This document shows, in pieces, positions 1 to 4,485 of a stretch of 7,166 nt of DNA. The stretch lies in the NCBI GenBank assembly GCA_023460615.1, contig JAEWPL010000140.1, positions 1 through 7,166 on the forward strand, read 5' to 3'. The notes beneath the pieces are model-generated. The model made no database searches and was not told where the DNA came from. It was given only the letters and a program-made list of their open reading frames with translations. This DNA comes from Pseudomonadota bacterium. GTDB lineage: Bacteria > Pseudomonadota > Gammaproteobacteria > Enterobacterales > Succinivibrionaceae. Made by a program: the position numbers and the translations under genes. Each line of letters starts with the position of its first letter. Within the stretch, counting starts at the first letter, position 1.

Positions 1-39
1 TGCTAGAATTAAACCTTTAAACCATGATCTTTTATTCAT
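1..39 (-). CDS. 5' end of a leftward gene, probably exported or membrane protein (truncated by window edge)
   Basis: Read leftward, the first 13 codons are open to the window edge and give MNKRSWFKGLILA. A basic start followed by a hydrophobic run is typical of a signal peptide or membrane anchor. Three ATG codons stand in tandem at 45, 42 and 39. A good Shine-Dalgarno (AGGTGG, bases 52-47) lies 7 nt from the third ATG but only 1 nt from the first, so 39 is preferred. The gene is divergent from ppa. A sigma-54-like promoter sits about 60 bp upstream on the same strand. The product cannot be identified from so few codons. Confidence 0.5.
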   Translation of the reverse strand, partial: MNKRSWFKGLILA

Positions 40-100
40 CATCATTCCACCTATTACTTTTAAGTAATTTTGACAATTTAGTACTCTTTAAATTATCTTT

Positions 101-117
101 TGCAATTATAGTGCCAA
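101..117 (-). promoter_or_regulatory. candidate sigma-54 (RpoN) -24/-12 promoter for the leftward gene
   Basis: On the minus strand bases 117-101 read TTGGCAC-TATAA-TTGCA. The RpoN consensus is YTGGCACG-N4-TTGCW. The invariant GG (115-114) and GC (103-102) are exactly 10 bases apart, as required. Only the base after TGGCAC departs from consensus. Transcription would start near base 90, giving a leader of about 50 nt before the ATG at 39. The stretch also contains a TATAAT (110-105), but no recognisable -35 lies at the right distance for a housekeeping promoter. Confidence 0.5.
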
Positions 118-153
118 ACTACAATTAATTTTTTAATCTACGTTTGATTTAGT

Positions 154-255
154 AAGATTTAACTTAAATCTTTTACAAAAACTTTAGCTATTTTCAAAAG
201 TTAATACACTTAACTTTTAAAACTTAATTTTCTCAAAACATAAAGTTAATAACTT
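154..255. promoter_or_regulatory. cluster of three palindromic candidate operators or enhancer sites
   Basis: Three perfect inverted repeats occur here: 154-172 (9-bp arms AAGATTTAA/TTAAATCTT, 1-nt centre), 196-218 (9-bp arms AAAAGTTAA/TTAACTTTT, 5-nt centre) and 243-255 (6-bp arms AAGTTA/TAACTT, 1-nt centre). The core TTAACTT or its complement AAGTTAA recurs in all three. Their centres (163, 207, 249) are 44 and 42 bp apart, close to four helical turns. Relative to a start near base 90 they lie at roughly -73, -117 and -159, the usual range for sigma-54 enhancer sites. They could equally regulate divergent ppa. AT-rich DNA makes chance palindromes easier. Confidence 0.4.
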
Positions 256-272
256 CTTGATAAGGTAGATAG

Positions 273-294
273 TAAAGACATTTATTCTTTGGAG
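273..294. repeat. 22-bp direct repeat flanking ppa, copy 1
   Basis: TAAAGACATTTATTCTTTGGAG here matches 985-1006 at 20 of 22 bases; the two mismatches are a TC/CT swap. Copy 1 ends in the ppa Shine-Dalgarno (GGAG, 291-294). Copy 2 lies just after the ppa stop and runs into the terminator stem. Whether this is a duplication scar or chance in AT-rich sequence cannot be told. Confidence 0.4.
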
Positions 295-299
295 AAAAC

Positions 300-962
300 A
301 TGAAACACAACACTCTTACACTAACCTTAGCTGCTATTGCCATGCTTGGTATCAATGCTCTTACACCAACCTTTGCCTCTTCAAGACCTATGACTATTGA
401 GACTTCTAAAAACCTATACCATGGATATACTGCAAAAAACACTAATGGCACTATCAATGTTGTTGTAGAAATTCCTGCTGGAACCAATGCAAAATACGAA
501 GTTAATACCAAAACTGGCAACCTTGATTGGGAGATGAAAAAAGGTCAACCTCGTATGGTAAAGTATTTAGCCTATCCTGCTAACTACGGCATGATACCAT
601 CTACCTTGTCAGATCCTGACAACGGTGGAGACGGAGATCCTCTAGATGTTCTACTTTTAGGCGAGGCTAAACCACAAGCAACAGTAGTTGAGGCAAAGCT
701 TATCGGCGTGATGAACATGCTAGACGACGGTGAAGTTGATGATAAGTTAATTGCAGTAGCAAAAGACTCTTGCTTTGCAGATATCAACACTGTTACAGAG
801 CTTGAGCAAAAATTTAACGGTAGCACTAAAGTATTAAAGACTTGGTTTGAAAATTACAAAGGTAAAAAAGCTAATGTAAAAATAGCAGGATTTAAGGATG
901 CTACTGAGGCAAATCAGATTTTAGACAACGCTATTGCAGGCTTTAAAAAGCACGCAAAGTAA
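300..962 (+). CDS. ppa: family I inorganic pyrophosphatase with an N-terminal export signal
   Basis: Hydrolyses pyrophosphate to two phosphates. The ATG at 300 has GGAG (291-294) 5 nt upstream. The 220-residue product has a signal peptide (residues 1-26, basic start, hydrophobic core, cleavage likely after TFA), then a full soluble PPase domain. All active-site positions known from the E. coli enzyme can be placed: E57, K65, E67, R85, Y92, Y96, the signature DGDPLD with D111, D113, D116, then D142, D147, K149 and Y186-K187. About 40 residues lie ahead of the first of these, against about 20 in the 176-residue E. coli enzyme, which is cytoplasmic. The mature protein is therefore predicted to be periplasmic or secreted and catalytically intact. 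It appears monocistronic, with its own terminator. No ppa promoter could be placed with confidence in 118-290. Confidence 0.93.
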   Translation: MKHNTLTLTLAAIAMLGINALTPTFASSRPMTIETSKNLYHGYTAKNTNGTINVVVEIPAGTNAKYEVNTKTGNLDWEMKKGQPRMVKYLAYPANYGMIPSTLSDPDNGGDGDPLDVLLLGEAKPQATVVEAKLIGVMNMLDDGEVDDKLIAVAKDSCFADINTVTELEQKFNGSTKVLKTWFENYKGKKANVKIAGFKDATEANQILDNAIAGFKKHAK

Positions 963-984
963 ACTTTATCAAAAGTATTTTTAA

Positions 985-1006
985 TAAAGACATTTATCTT
1001 TTGGAG
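985..1006. repeat. 22-bp direct repeat flanking ppa, copy 2
   Basis: Second copy of the element at 273-294 (20/22 identical). It lies 23 bases after the ppa stop, and its final GGAG is the first part of the terminator stem. Confidence 0.4.
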
Positions 1007-1040
1007 TTACCAATTGTTCTCATTGGCAACTCCTATTTAT
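1003..1040 (+). terminator. hairpin terminator of ppa
   Basis: GGAGTTACCAAT (1003-1014) pairs with ATTGGCAACTCC (1022-1033) over 12 positions with a single A-C mismatch. The loop is 7 nt. An A-rich stretch precedes it and TATTTAT follows. It separates ppa from the downstream rpn unit. Confidence 0.75.
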
Positions 1041-1163
1041 CTTGCTAAAGCACCAAAAACATTTTTTGTGTACCCCCTATACGAAAAATCAACTTTTTTA
1101 CAAAATTTTTTCCTTATAAATCAAAGCTAATTTTTTAAAGTTTTGCTTATCTAGCACAAAATG

Positions 1164-1202
1164 CCACTTAACTTTAGGTGGTAAAAATTTCGCCCTTATA
1201 AT
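1164..1202 (+). promoter_or_regulatory. candidate rpn promoter with an overlapping palindrome
   Basis: A perfect -10 TATAAT lies at 1197-1202, 39 bases before the rpn ATG. The -35 region at a 17-18 bp spacing (TTTAGG, 1173-1178) is poor. An 18-bp imperfect palindrome (CCACTTAA/TTAGGTGG, 1164-1181, 7 of 8 positions paired) covers the -35 region and may be an operator. It contains CACTTAACTTT, an 11-mer also present at 207-217 in the palindrome cluster upstream of ppa. The rpn Shine-Dalgarno is AGAGGT at 1231-1236. Confidence 0.5.
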
Positions 1203-1240
1203 ACCTCAACCAAAATTTTCAACTAACTATAGAGGTAATA

Positions 1241-2158
1241 ATGTCGATAAAACTTCCAAGCTACTTTAGGATCACAACAGATTCTGTGTTCAAGTTTGTA
1301 TTTAAGCGTAAGCAATACGCTAAACACTTAATTGAAAAAATTCTTGGTCGAACAATTCTTTCGATTAAATCTGTTGAGGCAGAAAAGGTAGTAAATGATG
1401 ATGACATCGATGCAAAAGGCGTGCGCTTTGATATTTATGTTGAGGACGAAGAAGGATCTCGCTATGACGTAGAGATGCAATCAGTGCAAACAGAGCAAGA
1501 ACTATTGGCTTTGCGTGCTCGCTACTATGCCTCCATGATGGATGTCGATGCAACCAATAAAGGTGATAACTACCGTGATATGAAGAAGACAGTAGTGATC
1601 TTTCTTTGCAATTTTGCAATTTTTGATGGAAAGCTTCGTCAATACAACTTTATTCGATACGCTAGACAAAATAAAGCTCTTGAGCTTAAGGACAACACAG
1701 AAATCATTTTTTTAAGTTCTAAAGGTGATAAATCTGATAAGATAGATGAAGACGTAGCATCTTTTTTAGATTATATGAATGGTAAAACCAAAACTGACAA
1801 CCTATTTGTCAAAAGTATTGACAAAGAAGTTAAAGCAGTCAATAAAGATCCTATAATTAGGAGAAATATCATGAAATGGGAAATGAAACTGCGCGAAGAA
1901 AGAGAGGCTTCCGAAGCTAAAGGCATGAAGAAAGGCCTAGAGATAGGTTTAGAGCAAGGAAGACAGCAAGGATTAGAGCAAGGAAGACAGCAAGGATTAG
2001 AGCAAGGATCAGTGCAAGAAAAAGAGGATACAATCGTATCTTCATTAAAAGCGAAATTACCAATACAACTTATTGCAAAAATAGCTAGAACTACTGTTGA
2101 AAAAGTAAAAGAAACAGCTAAAAAGCACAATCTTGAAAACTTAATCGAAAATAACTAG
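1241..2158 (+). CDS. Rpn-family PD-(D/E)XK nuclease (often annotated as a transposase)
   Basis: The 305-residue protein has the layout of Rpn / PDDEXK_2 proteins. The N-terminal nuclease domain (about 1-180) opens with a conserved-looking segment (SYFRITTDSVFKFVF). The catalytic core has D64 in VRFDIYV and E78-M-Q80 in YDVEMQ, Gln replacing the usual Lys as is common in this family. The C-terminal part (about 200-305) is a charged helix with GLEQGRQQ repeats (236-259), then a helical tail. Known Rpn proteins are DNA endonucleases that can be toxic, promote recombination or act in phage defence. They are not classical transposases, and no terminal inverted repeats are seen here. AGAGGT lies 4 nt before the ATG. 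A strong internal start at 1871 suggests a second product from the same frame. A 3' duplicate follows directly. Confidence 0.85.
   Translation: MSIKLPSYFRITTDSVFKFVFKRKQYAKHLIEKILGRTILSIKSVEAEKVVNDDDIDAKGVRFDIYVEDEEGSRYDVEMQSVQTEQELLALRARYYASMMDVDATNKGDNYRDMKKTVVIFLCNFAIFDGKLRQYNFIRYARQNKALELKDNTEIIFLSSKGDKSDKIDEDVASFLDYMNGKTKTDNLFVKSIDKEVKAVNKDPIIRRNIMKWEMKLREEREASEAKGMKKGLEIGLEQGRQQGLEQGRQQGLEQGSVQEKEDTIVSSLKAKLPIQLIAKIARTTVEKVKETAKKHNLENLIENN
1818..1870 (+). promoter_or_regulatory. internal ribosome-binding site and possible internal promoter inside rpn
   Basis: AGGAG at 1859-1863 is placed 7 nt before an in-frame ATG at 1871, stronger than the site of the full-length start. A perfect TTGACA (1818-1823) followed after 17 bp by AATAAA (1841-1846, 4/6 match) could drive a short transcript starting near 1853. 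The -10 is weak, so the promoter part is tentative. The AGGAG-ATG unit is conserved without change in the downstream duplicate. Confidence 0.5.
1871..2158 (+). CDS. possible intragenic RpnS-like small protein (C-terminal 95 residues of Rpn)
   Basis: Starting at internal ATG 1871 (Met211 of Rpn) in the same frame, this gives a 95-residue protein beginning MKWEMKLREE. It has no nuclease residues and holds only the charged helix, the GLEQGRQQ repeats and the tail. In E. coli, rpn genes are known to make such short proteins from internal starts; they bind and block the toxic full-length nuclease, and their helix repeats vary in number. The excellent AGGAG spacing and its conservation in the adjacent duplicate support the same arrangement here. 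The role is inferred from that family and has not been shown for this gene. Confidence 0.5.
   Translation: MKWEMKLREEREASEAKGMKKGLEIGLEQGRQQGLEQGRQQGLEQGSVQEKEDTIVSSLKAKLPIQLIAKIARTTVEKVKETAKKHNLENLIENN
1949..2008 (+). repeat. 24-bp in-frame tandem repeat, 2.5 copies
   Basis: The unit encodes LEQGRQQG. Copy 1 (1949-1972) and copy 2 (1973-1996) are identical, followed by a 12-bp partial copy (1997-2008). The length keeps the frame, so copy-number slippage would only lengthen or shorten the helix. The downstream duplicate has none of these 24-bp units and is 60 bp shorter here. Confidence 0.9.
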
Positions 2159-2159
2159 C

Positions 2160-2185
2160 ATCAAGGAGCCTATAGGCTCCTTGAT
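2160..2185 (+). terminator. perfect hairpin after rpn (terminator-like, no U-tract)
   Basis: ATCAAGGAGCC (2160-2170) and GGCTCCTTGAT (2175-2185) form an 11-bp perfect stem with a TATA loop, starting 2 bases after the rpn stop. The next bases (TACAAGG) are not U-rich, so termination may be partial, or the hairpin may protect the 3' end. A decayed copy follows the second rpn fragment (2563-2582). Confidence 0.5.
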
Positions 2186-2558
2186 TACAAGGTTGACAGA
2201 CAAATTAAGTAATTTTCTCTCTTTATTTAATTACATGAATGGCAAAACCAAAACTGACAACCTGTTTGTCAAAAGTATTGACAAAGAAGTTAAAGCAGTC
2301 AACAAAGATCCTATAATTAGGAGAAATATCATGAAATGGGAAATGAAACTGCGCGAAGAAAGAGAGGCTTTTGAAGCTAAAGGTCTAAAGAAAGGTTTAG
2401 AACAAGGTTTAAAGCAAGAAAAAGAAGATACGATAGTATCTTCATTAAAAGCGAAATTACCTATACAACTTATTGCCAAAATAGCTAGAACTACTGTTGA
2501 AAAAGTAAGAGAAACAGCTAAAAAGCACCATCTTGAAAACTTAATTGAAAATAACTAG
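2181..2558 (+). pseudogene. 5'-truncated duplicate of rpn lacking the nuclease domain
   Basis: The open frame holds only the C-terminal part of Rpn. From 2235 it matches rpn from 1775 (Met179) to the stop and into the hairpin. Outside the repeat block only four amino acids differ (Ser224 to Phe, Met229 to Leu, Lys290 to Arg, Asn297 to His). The 24-bp repeats are missing. Codons 2196-2234 (TDKLSNFLSLFNY) still resemble Rpn sequence but differ from the upstream copy, so the fragment may come from another Rpn paralogue. The frame's only upstream start is a TTG at 2181 inside the preceding hairpin, without a Shine-Dalgarno. As a nuclease gene this is a remnant; the intact internal start at 2331 is listed separately. 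Confidence 0.7.
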
Positions 2559-2582
2559 CATCAAGGAGCCATAAGCCTCCTT
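2235..2582 (+). repeat. second copy of the rpn 3' end and hairpin
   Basis: Direct duplicate of 1775 to about 2180, with a 60-bp gap at the tandem-repeat block. Outside that block, 13 codon differences are synonymous and four change the amino acid. The segment 2304-2370 is identical to 1844-1910 over 67 bases, covering the internal ribosome-binding site and start. Similarity runs past the stop through TAACTAGCATCAAGGAGCC and then fades. Confidence 0.9.
2331..2558 (+). CDS. possible stand-alone RpnS-like antitoxin (75 residues)
   Basis: ATG 2331 has AGGAG (2319-2323) 7 nt upstream, identical to the internal start of rpn. The 75-residue product begins MKWEMKLREE, has a short helix (KKGLEQGLKQEKED) in place of the 34-residue repeat helix, and shares the tail with Rpn. 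Most codon differences from rpn are synonymous, which suggests the protein is maintained and not decaying. By analogy with E. coli RpnS it could bind the neighbouring Rpn, or a divergent Rpn elsewhere. The shorter helix might change dimer pairing. A non-functional fragment is the alternative. Confidence 0.5.
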   Translation: MKWEMKLREEREAFEAKGLKKGLEQGLKQEKEDTIVSSLKAKLPIQLIAKIARTTVEKVRETAKKHHLENLIENN

Positions 2583-2585
2583 ATT

Positions 2586-2649
2586 GGATGGTAATATTAG
2601 ACAAATAAAGCAACTTAGAAAAGTCTAAATTTAATCATCCGTTTTTTTT
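2586..2649 (+). terminator. extended hairpin with U8 tract after the rpn duplicate
   Basis: GGATG (2586-2590) pairs with CATCC (2636-2640), TAA (2592-2594) with TTA (2631-2633) and TTAGAC (2597-2602) with GTCTAA (2623-2628), with small internal loops and a 20-nt apical loop. Eight T residues follow at 2642-2649. It would end the rpn transcript and isolate cca. The stem is interrupted and the loop is large, hence moderate confidence. Confidence 0.5.
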
Positions 2650-2773
2650 CAGTCCACACCTATTCATACAACATCACAAAAAATTAAGCAGTTTGCTGTT
2701 TTAATTGTTTAAGATACAAAGTAAAATTCTTTCAAAGAAAATACTTCAAAATTATTCAGAACAAAATTACCTT

Positions 2774-4168
2774 ATGCAAATCTATCTAGTTGGAGGAGCT
2801 GTAAGAGATAAGCTCCTTGGCATCGAAAATCATGATAAAGATTATGTAGTCGTAGGTGCTACTGTTGAGAAAATGCTATCTTTAGGCTTTACTCAAGTAG
2901 GTCATGATTTTCCTGTATTTTTACATCCTAAAACCCATGAAGAATATGCTCTTGCCCGTACTGAGCGTAAAAATGGCACTGGCTACTTAGGTTTTAATTG
3001 TGATTTTAATGAGCATATCACTTTAGAAGAAGATCTAATTAGACGCGATCTTACTATCAATGCTATGGCCATGGATGACAATGGAAATATCTATGATCCT
3101 TACCATGGACAAAACGATATTAAAAACAAAGTACTACGTCATGTTTCAGATGCCTTTGTTGAAGATCCGCTGCGTGTACTTAGAGTAGCTCGTTTTTATG
3201 CTAAGTTCTACTCTCAAGGATTTGAAATTGCCACTGAAACAAAAGCCTTGATGCGAAAAATGGCTGACAGTGGTGAGCTAAAACAATTAACCGCAGAGCG
3301 TGTCTTTATCGAACTTCAAAAAGCTTTAGAAACTGACAATGCAGAAAGATTTATCTTAGCTTTAAGAGAAGTTGGTGCCTTAAAAGAAGTGTTACCAGAA
3401 ATTGATAAACTCTTTGGGGTTCCTGGTCCTAAAAAATGGCATCCAGAAATTGACTCAGGTATTCACACCTGCATGACATTACAATGTGTAAGTAAACAAA
3501 CCACTGATCCTGTGACAAGATTTGCTATGCTCTGCCACGATTTAGGTAAAGGAGAAACACCTACTATACTTTGGCCTCATCATAGAATTCATAATGAGCT
3601 TGGACTAAAACCACTACAGTGCTTATGCCAAAGACTTAGAGTACCTACAGAATATGAGCAATTAGCAAAAATCGTAGTACGCTATCATTCAGTAATGCAC
3701 CACCTATATCGAGATGGAGCAACTGGTATCGTAGATTTATTTAACAGAATTGATGCTTGGCGTAGACCAGAAAGAGTAAAACCATTTGCCTTATGCTGTA
3801 AATGCGATTTTACCGGTAGAAAAGGCTTTGAAACACGTCCTTTTCCAAGATACGATTATTTCTTAGCAATCTTTGCTTTATGTCAAACTGTAAAAGCTAA
3901 AGAATTTGTAGATTTAGGCTTTACAGGTAAAGATATCAGCGAGCAAATGAACCTTAAGAGAATAGCACTTGTAACAGACTATCTTAAGACTATTCCTGAA
4001 GATGAGTTAAATGATAAGAGTAATGAAATGCCTGCTTCTATCAAAGAGGAAAGCTCTAATTATCAGAGAAAACCACAAAACGAAGCTACTCATCAAAAAG
4101 GATTCTTTAAAACCAAGATTGAAAACCTTGAAAACAAAGAAAGCGAAGATTCTTGTTTTGAAGAATAG
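2774..4168 (+). CDS. cca: CCA tRNA nucleotidyltransferase with HD phosphohydrolase domain
   Basis: Adds or repairs the 3' CCA of tRNA. With ATG 2774 the protein is 464 residues and begins MQIYLVGGAVRD, the family's usual start. A frame extension back to a TTG at 2705 adds 23 residues without homology. Visible landmarks: GG (7-8), metal-binding D21 and D23, RRD (90-92), EDPLRVLRVARF (130-141), then the HD domain with H223, H231 and H255-D256 in LCHDLGKG. The E. coli enzyme, as remembered, has His-Asp near residue 305 where this one has His305-Ser306 (YHSVMHH). Residues from about 411 form a charged Lys/Glu/Asn-rich tail; E. coli Cca ends near 412. No Shine-Dalgarno precedes the ATG, so translation may be modest. 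Convergent with uppP. Confidence 0.93.
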   Translation: MQIYLVGGAVRDKLLGIENHDKDYVVVGATVEKMLSLGFTQVGHDFPVFLHPKTHEEYALARTERKNGTGYLGFNCDFNEHITLEEDLIRRDLTINAMAMDDNGNIYDPYHGQNDIKNKVLRHVSDAFVEDPLRVLRVARFYAKFYSQGFEIATETKALMRKMADSGELKQLTAERVFIELQKALETDNAERFILALREVGALKEVLPEIDKLFGVPGPKKWHPEIDSGIHTCMTLQCVSKQTTDPVTRFAMLCHDLGKGETPTILWPHHRIHNELGLKPLQCLCQRLRVPTEYEQLAKIVVRYHSVMHHLYRDGATGIVDLFNRIDAWRRPERVKPFALCCKCDFTGRKGFETRPFPRYDYFLAIFALCQTVKAKEFVDLGFTGKDISEQMNLKRIALVTDYLKTIPEDELNDKSNEMPASIKEESSNYQRKPQNEATHQKGFFKTKIENLENKESEDSCFEE

Positions 4169-4202
4169 CAACAAACGAGCCTTTTAGCTACTCTAAAATC
4201 TA

Positions 4203-4233
4203 ATGTTGTAAGGAGAGTCCCCCCTTACAATAT
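4203..4233 (+). terminator. hairpin downstream of cca
   Basis: ATGTTGTAAGG (4203-4213) pairs with CCTTACAATAT (4223-4233) over 11 positions, one being a G-U wobble, with a C-rich 9-nt loop. It starts 34 bases after the cca stop. The following CTATAAATC is not a U-tract, so it is either a weak terminator or an mRNA 3'-end stabiliser. Confidence 0.5.
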
Positions 4234-4265
4234 CTATAAATCAAAACAATCACTTATAAACGCCA

Positions 4266-4387
4266 TTTTTATGCGATTTTATAGTCACCCTTATATTCAC
4301 CTTATTTATTTTAAATCTTTGTCAAAAGTAAGCTTAAAGCGCTTTTTTATGCGATTTTATAGTCACCTTTATAGTCACCTTATTTAT
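4266..4387. repeat. 44-bp direct repeat, two copies 78 bp apart, with 12-bp subrepeats
   Basis: Copies at 4266-4309 and 4344-4387 match at 42 of 44 bases (differences at 4290/4368 and 4296/4374). Inside the second copy TATAGTCACCTT occurs twice in perfect tandem (4358-4369, 4370-4381); in the first copy the tandem is slightly decayed. Weaker similarity extends about 13 bases upstream of each copy (CTTATAAACGCC versus CTTAAAGCGC). It looks like an old 78-80 bp tandem duplication or a small family of intergenic repeats. Confidence 0.85.
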
Positions 4388-4446
4388 CAATAAGCAACTA
4401 TTACATTAATACATTAGGAATATTAGATATTATAGAAAGAATGTCT

Positions 4447-4478
4447 ACCTAAACACGCATACCAATGCGTGTTTAGGT
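4447..4478 (-). terminator. strong hairpin downstream of uppP
   Basis: ACCTAAACACGCAT (4447-4460) and ATGCGTGTTTAGGT (4465-4478) form a perfect 14-bp stem with a 4-nt loop, 7 bases past the uppP stop. Read leftward, the stem is followed by AGACATTCTTTCT, only moderately U-rich. It most likely ends the tsaD-folB-folK-uppP transcript and may also stop readthrough from cca. Confidence 0.65.
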
Positions 4479-4485
4479 TGATGGA

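Larger units (their letters stand above)
4169..4485. other. convergent intergenic region between cca and uppP
   Basis: This 317-bp gap has no credible gene. It holds a hairpin after cca (4203-4233), a 44-bp direct repeat pair (4266-4387) and the hairpin after uppP (4447-4478). The rest (4388-4446) is AT-rich with no signal I could support. Confidence 0.8.

Noticed and set aside
105..110. TATAAT on the minus strand as a housekeeping -10
   Set aside because: No acceptable -35 at 16-18 bp; the same bases are better explained as the spacer of the sigma-54 element.
1052..1075. AT-rich inverted repeat CACCAAAAACATTTTTTGTG
   Set aside because: Stem made almost only of A-T pairs with a 2-nt centre and a bulge; likely chance in AT-rich intergenic DNA.
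1852..1857. Perfect TATAAT just before the internal rpn start (also 2312-2317)
   Set aside because: A promoter here would start transcription inside the AGGAG, leaving no ribosome-binding site for ATG 1871; the nearest TTGACA is 28 bp away, too far.
1771..2130. 119-residue leftward open frame opposite the rpn 3' end (and its twin at 2231-2479)
   Set aside because: Cys/Ser/Pro-rich antisense shadow of the rpn repeat region; its presence in both copies follows from the duplication.
1241..2558. Insertion sequence, since Rpn proteins are often called transposases
   Set aside because: No terminal inverted repeats or target-site duplication around the gene, and the family consists of PD-(D/E)XK nucleases, not DDE transposases.
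2705..2773. TTG-initiated N-terminal extension of Cca
   Set aside because: No Shine-Dalgarno, no family similarity in the 23 added residues, and ATG 2774 gives the standard Cca N-terminus.
4266..4387. CRISPR array
   Set aside because: Only two repeat copies, with internal tandem 12-mers and one AT-rich gap; no spacer series and no cas genes.
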